Notes: generated from the sequence alone by a model not told the origin. A stretch of 64,000 bases of DNA from SAR202 cluster bacterium bin90 (GCA_002238855.1 MPND01000004.1:1-64000); one strand, 5' to 3'. Shown: positions 15,588 to 24,951, counted from the stretch's first letter. A program made the numbers and translations.

Positions 15588-18431
15588 TTAAGTGGACAGG
15601 TGACTGCGGATAATGTCGGGAAGCTGGTAGAGGCTGCACTCGATGGGACGGGCGGGGGGCAGGGAGCGCAGGAATGCAGAACCGTAGCGGCTTGCGGTTA
15701 CGCGGCGGTCGAGGATGATGACCGCGCCGCGGTCTGTCTTCGTGCGAATGAGGCGACCGAACCCCTGCCGAAGTCGCAGGATTGCCTGCGGGACGGCGTA
15801 CTGCATGAAGGAGTTGTCGTAGAGTTCGGAGCGCGCCTGAAAGACCGGGTCGCTGGGAACGGTGAAGGGCAGGCGGGCGACGATTAGCACACTGAGAACA
15901 TCCCCCGGCAGGTCAACGCCCTCCCAGAAGCTGGAGGTGCCAAGCAGGACGGCTTTCGGGCTCTGCATGAAACGCTGTACCACTTGGGCCGGAGGACCGT
16001 CGTTGCCTTGTTGCAATACCTCGATGCCGCGCGCCTTCAGGTCGTCACGGATGCTGGCTGCGGTGCTTCGGAGCGCGCTGTACGAGGTGAAGAGCGCCAT
16101 CGTGCGGCCCTCGGCGGCGATAGCGGCGTCCTTGACGGCGCCTTCGAGGGCGTCCTGGTATGCCCAGGAGCGCGGTTCGGGCATATCGTTGGGCAGGCAC
16201 AATACGGCGGCGCTGGGGTAGTCGAACGGAGAGCCGAGCAGTAATTCACGGGAGTCCTTGAAGCCGGTACGCTCAATGATGTGGTCGAACTTCTGCTCCG
16301 TGCTGAGTGTGGCGCTGGTCATGATGACGCTGCGTGTCTGTGAGAATACAAGCTCGTCAAGTTTCTCGGCGACATGCAGGGGTGCGGCGTGGAGCGAGAG
16401 CTCAGCACGGCGGGCTGACAGGGTGAGCCAGTATATGGCGTCGTCTTCCGGTGCGACAACGAACTCCTTGAGCTGGCGGCGCAGGGTATCGTTGGCTTGC
16501 GCGGCATCTGCGACATCGTTCACCAGAGACTCGTAATTGAGCAGGCCGGCTTCTTCGAGGTCGGCGAGCGCCCTTTGCAGGTTCGCAAGCTGCCTGCCGA
16601 GTTCTCCAAGTGCTAGATCCGCGTTCTCCCAGCCGATTTCAAGCTCAGACCACTTCGGGTTCGCGCGAGTTCCGCGAGTGATGCGCGTCTGCTGGGCGTA
16701 TTGGGCCGGGCCACGACTTCCTCTCCCAGCGGGTTGGGCCATCGCTTCGAGGCCTGCCAGCAGACGGGCGATGCTGTCGCGCATGCGGGGCAGCAGTCGT
16801 GCGATCTCATCAACGACATTCTCGACGGTCTCTCTTCGGTCCGCCGTGTCCGATGTCGCGGTGCGGAAGGCAATGGTCGCCTGGTTGGGCAAGCCACCCT
16901 CGCCGCTCAGGTTCTGGATGTGATCGTTGAAGCTCGCCTGCGTCAGCTCGAAACCGAGGTGGTTTGTCGCTTCCTCTTCGAGATGGTGCGCCTCGTCGAT
17001 TATCAGCACATCGTAGTCCGGGATGAGCGTGCCGCCGACTGTGGCATTGGATAGCAGCAGGGCGTGGTTGACGATTACCAGGTGCGATGCTGCGGCGCGC
17101 TCGCGTGCGGAGCGCAGAAAGCAGACGCTTTCGTTTCTTAGGCAGCCCCTTGCATTGTTCGCTGACAACCTGTCCCAGGGAGCGGCTGCCCTGGGATGAC
17201 CGAGGTTGATCTCGGCGCGGTCGCCGCTGGCTGTGGACTGCAGCCAGAGCATCGTCTTTGCGAGCAGACGCGCCTCTTCGGGCGTCTGCTCGTTGGATGT
17301 CGCCATCGTGTTCCAGCGGCGCATGCAGAGGTAATTGGCGCGTCCCTTTAGCGGGGTAAAGCGTAGGTCATCGCCGCTGTCGTCAACGGACTTGAGCGCT
17401 TCTACAAGGATGGGGACATCCTTCTTCAGAAGTTGCTCTTGCAGGTTGATCGTGTTGGTCGAGATCACCACGCGCTTGCCGTTTTCCAAGGCATATAGCG
17501 CGGCGGGCAGCAGGTACGCGAGGGACTTGCCGACTCCCGTTCCCGCCTCGATGATGATTCGCTCGCCATCGTTGATCGCTTCAGTAACCGCCTGCGCCAT
17601 CTGCACTTGCTCGGCGCGCGCCTCAAAGCCGTCCAGTGTCCCTGACAGGGCGCCGCCTTCGCTGAACATACAGGCGACCATTTCAGCGTCTATTGGCGTT
17701 ATGCTCTCATTCTCGCGGAGGACGCCTCCGCCGTGGAGCCTGCGGGAGATGTGCTGCATATCGAGGCCGTTGATGCCGATGTTGGATTCGGTATCTCCGG
17801 CGGTTGAATGCCCTGCGCGCGGATTGGCGACGATGCCGTTCAGCAGGTATTCCAGTGACCAGTTGGAAGTCTGTGCAAGGCGCTGCATCGCGGCGAGTGT
17901 CATTTGGTCGAAGGCGGCAGCGTCTTCCAGCAGGCTGAGAAATAGCATCTTGGCGGCTATTGCGTCGTCAAGGGCGCGGTGCGGTCTGTCGTGCGGAAGG
18001 TCGAGGTGCTGCGCCATGTTTTCCAGCGAGTAGCTTGGCGTGTCGGGGCGAACGACATAGGCGAGGTCGAAGGTGTCAACGACAGGGTTCGTCAGCTCGA
18101 TGCCGCCGTTTCTCAGGAAGCCGAGGTCGAAGGCGGCGTTGTGCGCGATGAGCGGGGAAGCGCCCACGAAGGCGATGAAGGATGCTGCTACGCGCTCAAT
18201 GGTGTCGGCGCCATCCAGTTCGCGCTGGCGGATTCCGGTCAGATTGCTGATGAAGGGACTGATGCGCCGTTGCGGGTTGACGAATGTCTCGAAGGTGTCG
18301 AGCGTCCTGCCGCCCTGGAATTTGACCGCGCCGATCTCGATGATGGCGTCCTTCTGGGCGTCAAGGCCCGTGGTCTCGAGATCGAAGGCGACCCATACAT
18401 CTTCGGACGGGTCGGTATGATGTGGGAACAA
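15588..18431 (-). CDS. dinG: DinG-family helicase fused to a DnaQ-type 3'-5' exonuclease
   Basis: 947 residues. Residues 12-170 form a DEDDh exonuclease: FDLETTGL (Asp17, Glu19), HNAAFDLGFL and HRALDDAIAA. Residues about 270-940 are an XPD/DinG superfamily 2 helicase: Walker A EAGTGVGKS (295-303), IIDEAHHL (479-482) and the late motifs SFWEGVDLPGD and RLPF..RQGFGRLIRTKTDRGAVIILDRR. The iron-sulfur region has Cys369, Cys430 and Cys437, only three of the four cysteines normal in Fe-S DinG/XPD proteins. The start is a TTG at 18431 without a clear ribosome site. It should act in DNA repair on structured or damaged DNA. Confidence 0.9.
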   Translation of the reverse strand: MFPHHTDPSEDVWVAFDLETTGLDAQKDAIIEIGAVKFQGGRTLDTFETFVNPQRRISPFISNLTGIRQRELDGADTIERVAASFIAFVGASPLIAHNAAFDLGFLRNGGIELTNPVVDTFDLAYVVRPDTPSYSLENMAQHLDLPHDRPHRALDDAIAAKMLFLSLLEDAAAFDQMTLAAMQRLAQTSNWSLEYLLNGIVANPRAGHSTAGDTESNIGINGLDMQHISRRLHGGGVLRENESITPIDAEMVACMFSEGGALSGTLDGFEARAEQVQMAQAVTEAINDGERIIIEAGTGVGKSLAYLLPAALYALENGKRVVISTNTINLQEQLLKKDVPILVEALKSVDDSGDDLRFTPLKGRANYLCMRRWNTMATSNEQTPEEARLLAKTMLWLQSTASGDRAEINLGHPRAAAPWDRLSANNARGCLRNESVCFLRSARERAAASHLVIVNHALLLSNATVGGTLIPDYDVLIIDEAHHLEEEATNHLGFELTQASFNDHIQNLSGEGGLPNQATIAFRTATSDTADRRETVENVVDEIARLLPRMRDSIARLLAGLEAMAQPAGRGSRGPAQYAQQTRITRGTRANPKWSELEIGWENADLALGELGRQLANLQRALADLEEAGLLNYESLVNDVADAAQANDTLRRQLKEFVVAPEDDAIYWLTLSARRAELSLHAAPLHVAEKLDELVFSQTRSVIMTSATLSTEQKFDHIIERTGFKDSRELLLGSPFDYPSAAVLCLPNDMPEPRSWAYQDALEGAVKDAAIAAEGRTMALFTSYSALRSTAASIRDDLKARGIEVLQQGNDGPPAQVVQRFMQSPKAVLLGTSSFWEGVDLPGDVLSVLIVARLPFTVPSDPVFQARSELYDNSFMQYAVPQAILRLRQGFGRLIRTKTDRGAVIILDRRVTASRYGSAFLRSLPPARPIECSLYQLPDIIRSHLST

Positions 18432-18589
18432 AGGAGAGTCTGCCAGTCTTTCAGTGGGTCAGTCGGTTGGTTTAACGAATGATTTGATGATAAGCGTAGC
18501 AGAGTGTTGCAATGAGGCGCACATAGTTTATGGTGCAGGTGGTGCGTGATTTGAAAAATCTGAGGACACTAGACGCACACATAAGAAGG

Positions 18590-18988
18590 CTATGCTTCGA
18601 CCAGCGCCGCCCCTTGCAGGCGAGACAAGCGTCGGTCGAATGTGTATAGAGGTCGCGCGCCCACTCGGTTCGCGGCAGCGAGAATCATGAGATCGGAGAA
18701 GTCTGCGGCTCCCTGGCGGTAGGCAATGACGCCTTGTGCAACATCGTTGTCGTCCTCTATGACCAGAGTATCCGTATCAATCAGTTCTATGACAATGCTC
18801 GCAATCTCCTCACGGCTGAAGCGATACGACCTTTCCAACACCCAGACGACCTCTATCATTACCTCACGACAGATGAAGCCCGGGTTATCGGTCGTAAGTC
18901 CTTCCAGCAGCGCGCGCGCCGCGTCCGCCTGTTCAAGGTCGTCGCGCACCAGAAAGCGAATCAATACATTTGTGTCCAGGGCGCTCAC
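18590..18988 (-). CDS. vapC: VapC-type PIN-domain toxin RNase
   Basis: 132 residues with the PIN signature: Asp5 in ALDTNVLIRFLVRDD, a glutamate in REVMIEVVWVLERSY, DFSDLMILAAANRVGARPLYTFDRRL carrying the late aspartates. It would cleave RNA when free of its antitoxin. It overlaps the upstream antitoxin gene by four bases (ATGA), the usual TA order of antitoxin first. Confidence 0.9.
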   Translation of the reverse strand: MSALDTNVLIRFLVRDDLEQADAARALLEGLTTDNPGFICREVMIEVVWVLERSYRFSREEIASIVIELIDTDTLVIEDDNDVAQGVIAYRQGAADFSDLMILAAANRVGARPLYTFDRRLSRLQGAALVEA

Positions 18989-19218
18989 TGTCCAGCCGCT
19001 CCCTCCGCAATCGCCCGCTCCATGTCTTGGAGACTTACAGGGGGGCCATCGTACTTCAGCGCTCCGAACAGCCTGCCGATGGGCTTTACCTTTCTGATAC
19101 GAACCTCATCCCCATGAACGATGTAGCGCACCTTATCACCGGCTTCGACCAAGAGTGCCTCCCTTACGATCTTTGGCAGGGTAGTCTGGCCCCTCGATGT
19201 GATGGAGGATTCAATCAT
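18985..19218 (-). CDS. vapB: AbrB/MazE-fold antitoxin (VapB-type)
   Basis: 77 residues. The N-terminal SpoVT/AbrB domain reads SSITSRGQTTLPKIVREALLVEAGDKVRYIVHGDEVRI. The C-terminal tail (GPPVSLQDMERAIAEGAAGQ) would wrap the toxin. It should bind an operator in its own promoter, where an inverted repeat overlaps the -10 element. Confidence 0.9.
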   Translation of the reverse strand: MIESSITSRGQTTLPKIVREALLVEAGDKVRYIVHGDEVRIRKVKPIGRLFGALKYDGPPVSLQDMERAIAEGAAGQ

Positions 19219-19262
19219 GTGGGAATGCTCCTGTGATTACTTTCAAGACTCACGCATTGTTT

Positions 19263-19297
19263 ATTGCATAATAGCAATGCAATAAGTAGATATGCAA
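19263..19297 (-). promoter_or_regulatory. vapBC promoter with overlapping inverted-repeat operator
   Basis: On the minus strand: TTGCAT (19297-19292), 18 bp, TATTAT (19273-19268). The palindrome ATTGC-ataata-GCAAT (19263-19278) covers the -10, a good candidate for the VapB operator. The predicted start lies about 40 bases before vapB. The rest of the 255-bp gap up to the ThDP gene shows no other clear feature. Confidence 0.6.
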
Positions 19298-19473
19298 GGC
19301 ACTGTCCTCACCTTCTGTCTGCACAGGGGCAGGCTCTAACCCTTTCGCAATGGAGGAAGGGTGCATTGCTTCGAGCGTGGTTGTGCGTAAAGTCAGAACA
19401 ATCTAACATGGACGGGCTGATAACTTTGGCACCAGCATGAATTAACAGAGAAGACACGATAGAGGACTAACAG

Positions 19474-21174
19474 ATGACTACATCGGGTTCGGGCATGGTG
19501 AGCGGGAGCGAGCTTATAGGCAGAGCGCTGGCGCTTGAAGGCGTGAAGAATGTGTTCACGATTGCGGGCGACCATGTGCTTCCGGCACTGGACAGCATGG
19601 CGGACATGGGCTTTCGCTTCGTGGATACGCGCCACGAGCAGGCGGCGGCGCACATGGCGGACGCATGGGGCCGCATCACCGGCGAGCCGGGCGTTGCTAT
19701 GTACACCACGCCGGGCTTTTCCAACGCTATTCCCGGGCTGGCAAATGCGATGCACTCGGAAAGCCCCCTGCTGTCGATTAGCGGATCCGCTGAACTCAGC
19801 GAGCTTGGGCGCGGTGCGATGCAGGAGATCGACCAGGTAGGTATGGCGCGTCCCGTTACTAAGGGCGCGTGGATGGTAACGGACACGCGGCGCATACCTG
19901 ACATGATCGCGCATGCGCTGAGGGTGGCGTACAGCGGACGACGGGGACCGGTGCATCTAACTATCCCAGTTGATATTCAGCAGCAGGTGGTGAGCGAGGA
20001 TGAGGTGGCGTTCTACGCGCCTAGCGAGTACCGGGGTATCGGCGCGGCGCAGGCTTCGCAATCCGACATCGAGCAGGCGATAGCGATATTGCGCGATGCA
20101 AAGAGGCCGCTAATCGTGGCAGGCAGCGCGGCTGCATACGCGCGTTCCGGAGAGGCGCTTCAGGAGTTCATCGAGACGACACGGCTGCCGCTGCTGACTG
20201 AAGGGGACGCGCGGGGCATGGTGTCTGACGAGCATCGGTACTGCCTTGGGTTCTTCGATCAGGGGTTGAGCCAGACGGCGCGCAAGATTCGTGAGGCGGA
20301 TGTTGTGATGATGCTGGGACGCAAGCAGGACCTGATTATCGGCTACGCTATGTCGCCGACAATCGCGCCGGACGCGAAGATCATACAGGTTGACCCGTCT
20401 GAGGCGGAGATAGGGCGCAATCGTGGTGTTGCCGTTGGAATCGCGGGCGATGTGGATGCAACCCTGCGGCAGATGACGGCTGAGGCTTCCAAGCACACAT
20501 GGAACGAACTGGACTGGATTAGCGAACTGCGTGAAGAGGGCAAGGCATGGCGTGAGCACCTGGAGTCGCTTGCGGTTCCGGACGCACCGATGCATGCGAT
20601 GTATGTGCATAAGACAGTAATGCAGATGCTCCAGCCGGACGACTATCTGGTGTTCGATGGCGGGGACTACTGCCACTTCGGGCGGGCGTATCTGCCGGCG
20701 CGCATGCCTAAGAGCTGGCTGTATGTGTCGCCGTCGGGGATGCTGGGGCATACGTTCCCGACCGCGCTTGCGGCAAAGCTGGCGCATCCTGAGCGGCGAG
20801 TGATCGCATTCAGTGGCGATGGCGCGTTCGGGTTCAACGGCATCGAATTCGACACGGCGGTACGGCATCACCTGCCGATTGTGTGCGTTATGGGTAACGA
20901 CTCGGCGTGGGGAATCGACAGGCAGATTCAGATTGGGGTCTATGGCAAGCCGGTTGCGACGGATCTACTGCCCACGCGCTATGACCAGGTGGTGCGCGGT
21001 CTCGGTGGGCACGGCGAGATTGTGGAGAACCCGGAGGAACTTCATCCCGCGCTGGAACGCTGCCTGAAGCTGGAGCGGCCTGCGCTCATCAATGTGCAGG
21101 TGCAGCGGCAGGTCAGTCCGCGCGGCCAGTCGGCGATCAATCGCTGGAAGAGCCATACGCTGGAGGCGTTCTAG
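19474..21174 (+). CDS. Thiamine diphosphate-dependent enzyme, acetolactate synthase-like
   Basis: 566 residues with the three ThDP-enzyme domains. The N-terminal pyrimidine-binding part has the activating Glu55 in DTRHEQAAAHMADAWGRITGEPG. The central domain starts near AKRPLIVAGSAA. The C-terminal part carries the GDG..N cofactor motif in FSGDGAFGFNGIEFDTAVRHHLPIVCVMGND. The family includes acetolactate synthase, oxalyl-CoA decarboxylase, benzoylformate decarboxylase and sulfoacetaldehyde acetyltransferase; no diagnostic residues choose one. It is followed closely by a broken luciferase-like gene on the same strand. Confidence 0.88.
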   Translation: MTTSGSGMVSGSELIGRALALEGVKNVFTIAGDHVLPALDSMADMGFRFVDTRHEQAAAHMADAWGRITGEPGVAMYTTPGFSNAIPGLANAMHSESPLLSISGSAELSELGRGAMQEIDQVGMARPVTKGAWMVTDTRRIPDMIAHALRVAYSGRRGPVHLTIPVDIQQQVVSEDEVAFYAPSEYRGIGAAQASQSDIEQAIAILRDAKRPLIVAGSAAAYARSGEALQEFIETTRLPLLTEGDARGMVSDEHRYCLGFFDQGLSQTARKIREADVVMMLGRKQDLIIGYAMSPTIAPDAKIIQVDPSEAEIGRNRGVAVGIAGDVDATLRQMTAEASKHTWNELDWISELREEGKAWREHLESLAVPDAPMHAMYVHKTVMQMLQPDDYLVFDGGDYCHFGRAYLPARMPKSWLYVSPSGMLGHTFPTALAAKLAHPERRVIAFSGDGAFGFNGIEFDTAVRHHLPIVCVMGNDSAWGIDRQIQIGVYGKPVATDLLPTRYDQVVRGLGGHGEIVENPEELHPALERCLKLERPALINVQVQRQVSPRGQSAINRWKSHTLEAF

Positions 21175-21233
21175 GAGGCGTGATCGGTCGGTTGGTCAGT
21201 AAGTATGCCAAATGGTCAGGCTTTGGAGGGGAA

Positions 21234-22139
21234 TTGAGCAGCGAACTTAGCCTAAGCGTGGTTGACCAGTCGCCCGTTCGCAAGGGCGGGACGGCGCGTG
21301 ATGCCCTGACGGAGACGGTCGAGCTTGCGCGCGCGGTGGAGCGGCTTGGCTTTCAGCGCTTCTGGGTGGCAGAGCACCACAATCTTGCGAATTTCGCCGG
21401 GACCAGTCCAGAAATTCTCATCGGCCAGATCGCCGCTAATACGGAGACTATCCGTGTGGGCAGCGGCGGCGTGATGCTGCCGCATTACAGCGCGTTCAAG
21501 GTCGCCGAGGTATTCCGCATGCTGGAAACCCTGTTTCCGGGTCGCATAGACCTAGGCATCGGGCGCGCGCCTGGCAGCGACCAGATCACGGCGGCGGCGC
21601 TGTCATACCCGCGCCCGCAGCTGGATATACGGCACTATCCGATTGTTGTGCGCGACCTGCTGAACTTTCTGAACGATACGGTGGACGATGAGCATCCATT
21701 CGCATCGCTGCACGCGGGGCCGGGCGAGTCCACTGCGCCGGATGTGTGGCTGCTGGGCTCACGGGCGGACAGCGCGTCTATGGCAGCGGAGATGGGCTTG
21801 CCATTCAGTTTCGCGCACTTCTTCGGTCTTGCGACTGAACACGGGCCCGCCATCGCGGAGATGTACCGGCAGAACTTCAAGCCGTCGAAGTACCTGTCCG
21901 AGCCGAAGGTGAATGTGGCGCTGCAAGTGCTGTGCGCGGAGACGGAGGAGGACGCGCAGCGCATCGGGGCGAGCCGCAACCTATCGCGGGTGCGCTCGGT
22001 GCAGGGAATGCGTGAGGGTGTGCCGCCCATTGAGGAAGCTCTGGCGTATGAGTATAGTCCGCAGGAATGGGCATACCTGTCGAAGATGAAGCAGAGCTAC
22101 ATGGACGGCACTCGGGAGCGGGGGGGCGGCAGGAGGTGA
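21234..22139 (+). pseudogene. Luciferase-like flavin monooxygenase (LLM), C-terminally disrupted
   Basis: 301 residues of a bacterial-luciferase-like oxidoreductase: LSVVDQSPVRKGGTARDALTETVELARAVERLGFQRFWVAEHHN, then GIGRAPGSDQITAAAL. This subfamily uses FMNH2 or F420 on unknown substrates. The normal C-terminus is lost after YLSKMKQSYMDG, where the frame runs into 11 unrelated residues and a stop. The missing end is present downstream (22179-22371) in another frame after a repeat. Deleting the 106 bp at 22112-22217 gives a continuous 343-codon gene. Start: TTG at 21234 with GGAGGG upstream; the GTG at 21180 has poor spacing. The truncated product may be inactive. Confidence 0.75.
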
Positions 22140-22217
22140 GTGGTGAGGGTATGAAAAGAACCGCGAGGAGAATGGGTAATACCTGTCGAAGATGAAGCAG
22201 AGCTACATCGACGGCAC
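22073..22217 (+). repeat. 39-bp direct repeat bracketing the luciferase-gene disruption
   Basis: Copies at 22073-22111 and 22179-22217 differ at one base (ATGGAC versus ATCGAC) and lie 106 bp apart, not a multiple of three. Weaker similarity continues for about 20 bases past the repeat. Confidence 0.85.
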
Positions 22218-22371
22218 CCCGGAGCAGGTGCGCGACAAGATTGAGGAACTTGCGGACGTCTACGCAACCGACGACCTTGGCATCGTCACGATATGCTACG
22301 ATTTCGCGGACCGTGTGCGGTCCTATGAACTGGTGGCGGAGGTGTTTGGGCTGGACGGGCAAGCGGCGTAG
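22179..22371 (+). pseudogene. Detached C-terminus of the luciferase-like monooxygenase
   Basis: In frame this reads YLSKMKQSYIDGTPEQ.. through ICYDFADRVRSYELVAEVFGL and stops at TAG 22369-22371, a typical LLM-family C-terminal helix pair. There is a stop codon just before the repeat and no ribosome site, so it is unlikely to be translated alone. Its stop overlaps the GTG of the next gene, a trace of former translational coupling. Confidence 0.75.
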
Positions 22372-22733
22372 TGAGGCTTCCGCAGTGGGAAAGCGCTTGG
22401 GTGCATCCGTCCAAGCTGACAGATTACCTGCTGTCCGAAACCCATGAAGAGGGTGCAGGAAAGGCAGCATTCCTGAGAAGTGTGGGTTTTAGCGAATCTA
22501 ATGCAGATTTGCTTGAAGCTGGACTTCTGGCGATAGCGCACGAGGAAGAAGTAGCTAGGACTGAGGTTACGCCCTATGGTGTGAAGTATGTCGTTTATGG
22601 AACAATGCATGCACCCGATGGCGAGATTATCGAACTGTTGACAGTCTGGATTATTGATGCGGGGCAGGAAAGCCCACGGCTTGTAACAGCTTATCCGCGT
22701 CACCTTGGACGATGGAGGTCATCAGATGGTTGA
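22371..22733 (+). CDS. DUF6883-like domain protein
   Basis: 120 residues: LPQWESAWVHPSKLTDYLLSETHEEGAGKAAFLRSVGFS, then YGVKYVVYGTMHAPDGEIIELLTVWIIDAG..PRLVTAYP. This pattern matches the small DUF6883 family as I recall it, whose function is unknown but which often sits next to DUF4926 genes, as here. The start is GTG at 22371, overlapping the preceding stop (TAGTG). Its end overlaps the next start by eight bases, so the two are probably one transcript and translationally coupled. Partner-gene behaviour suggests a two-component module, possibly toxin-antitoxin or polymorphic-toxin related. Confidence 0.75.
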   Translation: MRLPQWESAWVHPSKLTDYLLSETHEEGAGKAAFLRSVGFSESNADLLEAGLLAIAHEEEVARTEVTPYGVKYVVYGTMHAPDGEIIELLTVWIIDAGQESPRLVTAYPRHLGRWRSSDG

Positions 22734-23040
22734 CAAAGTTACAAAGGCGATCAAAGAGCTTGACATCGTTGTGATTACTCAAGATGTTCCTGAGCACGGG
22801 CTCATCAGCGGAGATGTGGGCACAGTGGTTCACTGCTATGGGGACAATGAGGCATACGAAGTCGAGGTTGTGGCTGCAAACGGCCATACGGTGGCCCTTC
22901 TGACTCTGGACGCAAGTTCAGTGCGACTGAAGCAAGGATGGGAAATTTCGCATGTTCGTGAGCATGGTCTTGTTCTTGAAGGCGAGGAGGTTGGCGGATA
23001 TTATCCGCCTCGTGAGAGTAATGGAAAGTCTCGCTGCTGA
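22726..23040 (+). CDS. DUF4926 domain protein
   Basis: 104 residues with an SH3-like beta domain: ELDIVVITQDVPEHGLISGDVGTVVHCYGDNEAYEVEVVAANGHTVALLTLDASSVRL. This is the DUF4926 pattern. The ATG at 22726 follows GGAGGT at ideal distance, inside the end of the DUF6883 gene. The last ~35 residues are not conserved-looking. Function is unknown; see the partner gene. Confidence 0.8.
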   Translation: MVDKVTKAIKELDIVVITQDVPEHGLISGDVGTVVHCYGDNEAYEVEVVAANGHTVALLTLDASSVRLKQGWEISHVREHGLVLEGEEVGGYYPPRESNGKSRC

Positions 23041-23167
23041 AGACGGCGCAGGAATCGGTCTATCCCTTTTGAATCGAGACGATTGAGCATATGCGGGCTG
23101 GTAGCGCGAAGCCAAATGTCGAAGAATAGACTGGACAGAATTAGCAAGATATTCAAGGAGGCCAGTG

Positions 23168-23950
23168 ATGCGCTGGGTGAGATACGAAGGCAATGATGGC
23201 GCCGTGTTCGGTATTGTGGAGGGCGACGAGGTAGAAGAGGTTAGCGGCAGCCCGTTCGATAGCTATGAACGCACGGGGAAACGACAGCCGCTTTCTGAAG
23301 TCAAGCTACTGATTCCGTTCGAGCCGAAGACCTTCTACGCGGCGGGCGTGAACTACGAGGAGCATGTGCGTGAGGCGGCGGCGCTGCTGGGACGAGAGCC
23401 GGACATTCCGCAGAAGCCTGACATTGGCTATCGCGCGAACAACGCGCTCATCGCGCACGGCGAAGCCATCGTGAAGCCAGCGGACTCTACGGACCGCTTT
23501 CAGTATGAGGGCGAACTTGTCGTGGTCATCGGCAAGGAGGCGAAGAACCTTTCGGAGTCGGACGCACTGTCCTGCGTGTTGGGCTACACCATCGGCAACG
23601 ATGTGAGCGAGCGCACCTGGCAGGCGGGCGATCGCACACTCTGGCGCGCGAAGAACAGCGACACCTTCAAGCCGATGGGACCATGGATCGAGACGGATGT
23701 TGACTTGGACTCGCTGCGGACTACGGTGCGCATTAACGGCGATGTCGTTTCGGACTTCGCAACGAACAACATGGTGTTCGGCGTGGAGACGTACATCAGC
23801 GCTATGACGCGCTACCTGACGCTCTATCCGGGCGACATGATCTGGATGGGCACCGACGGCGCGACGCAGGACATGAAGGTCGGCGATGTGTGCGATGTGG
23901 AGATAAGCGGGATCGGCACGCTGAGCAATCCGATTGCGGGCGAAGACTAA
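23168..23950 (+). CDS. Fumarylacetoacetate hydrolase (FAH) family protein
   Basis: 260 residues. A short N-terminal domain (MRWVRYEGNDGAVFGIVEGDEV) precedes the FAH barrel: PKTFYAAGVNYEEHV, YEGELVVVIGKEAKN (metal-binding glutamates), GYTIGNDVSERTWQ, PMGPWIETD and PGDMIWMGTDGA. The family includes acylpyruvases, 2-hydroxyhepta-2,4-diene-1,7-dioate isomerases and oxaloacetate decarboxylases acting late in aromatic or sugar-acid catabolism. AAGGAGG precedes ATG 23168. It lies 50 bp before the phosphotriesterase-like gene and is probably cotranscribed with it. Confidence 0.9.
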   Translation: MRWVRYEGNDGAVFGIVEGDEVEEVSGSPFDSYERTGKRQPLSEVKLLIPFEPKTFYAAGVNYEEHVREAAALLGREPDIPQKPDIGYRANNALIAHGEAIVKPADSTDRFQYEGELVVVIGKEAKNLSESDALSCVLGYTIGNDVSERTWQAGDRTLWRAKNSDTFKPMGPWIETDVDLDSLRTTVRINGDVVSDFATNNMVFGVETYISAMTRYLTLYPGDMIWMGTDGATQDMKVGDVCDVEISGIGTLSNPIAGED

Positions 23951-24000
23951 CCTGTATATACAGGATGGACAGGATTTCTTCCTGATGGAGGGCTTTGAGT

Positions 24001-24951
24001 ATGGCGACGATTAATTCGGTGCTGGGGCCAATGGATACGGCGGACCTGGGGTTTACGCTGTCGCATGAACATGTGCTGGTCACGTCTGCGGGGATACAGC
24101 AGATTTACCCGGAGTTCATCGACCGCGCAGGGACGATTGAGCGCGGGATACGCGACCTGAAGGCGGCTTATGACGAAGGGCTGCGCAGCATCATCGATGT
24201 TACGACCATTGACCTGGGCCGCGACATCCGCCTTATCGAAGAGGTATCGCGCGGGTCGGGCGTGAACATCGTATGCGCGACCGGCACTTGGCGCGACATC
24301 CCGCGCGTATTCTGGACGGCTACACCCGACGACGTTGCGCCGCTGTACATCCGCGAGATCGAAGAGGGCATCGAGGGGACGGACATCAAGGCGGCGATAA
24401 TCAAGGTCGCCAACGACATGGGCGGCGTAACGCCAGAGGGCGAGATTATCCTGCGCGCGGCTGCCAGGGCGCAGAAAGCAACGGGAGTGCCCATATCAAC
24501 TCATACATGGGCGCCGGAACGCGTGGGCGAGCAGCAGGTCGCTGTATTCGAGGACGAGGGCGTTGACCTGAACAAGGTATATATCGGGCACAGCAACGAC
24601 ACGGACGATACCGACTATCTCATAGGCTTGCTGGAGAAGGGCGTATGGATCGGGCTTGACCGCTACCCGGGCAGGCCGGAGGTGCTGGACTGGGAGGCGC
24701 GCACGCAGACGGCGTATAAGCTCATCGAGGCCGGATTCGCGCATCGCATCATGCTAGGGCACGACTGGTCGGTGGCGCTGCTGATCGCATTGAAGGAGGC
24801 GCGCGAGGCGCGGGACAAGAACAATCCGGATGGCTACCTGTTCATCACGCGGCGCGTGCTGCCGAGGCTGCAGGAGCTTGGTGCATCGGACGACGACATC
24901 CACAAGATTATGGTGGACAATCCGCGGCGGTTCTTCGAAGGGAAGCAGTAA
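24001..24951 (+). CDS. Phosphotriesterase-family metal-dependent hydrolase
   Basis: 316 residues of the PTE/PLL amidohydrolase family. The binuclear metal site is visible: SHEHV near the start, a candidate carboxylated lysine in AAIIKVANDMGG, STHTW, IGHSND and the final aspartate in LGHDWSV. Natural substrates of such proteins are usually lactones or related esters rather than phosphotriesters. GGAGGG precedes the ATG at 24001. Its neighbour FAH suggests a shared catabolic role. Confidence 0.88.
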   Translation: MATINSVLGPMDTADLGFTLSHEHVLVTSAGIQQIYPEFIDRAGTIERGIRDLKAAYDEGLRSIIDVTTIDLGRDIRLIEEVSRGSGVNIVCATGTWRDIPRVFWTATPDDVAPLYIREIEEGIEGTDIKAAIIKVANDMGGVTPEGEIILRAAARAQKATGVPISTHTWAPERVGEQQVAVFEDEGVDLNKVYIGHSNDTDDTDYLIGLLEKGVWIGLDRYPGRPEVLDWEARTQTAYKLIEAGFAHRIMLGHDWSVALLIALKEAREARDKNNPDGYLFITRRVLPRLQELGASDDDIHKIMVDNPRRFFEGKQ

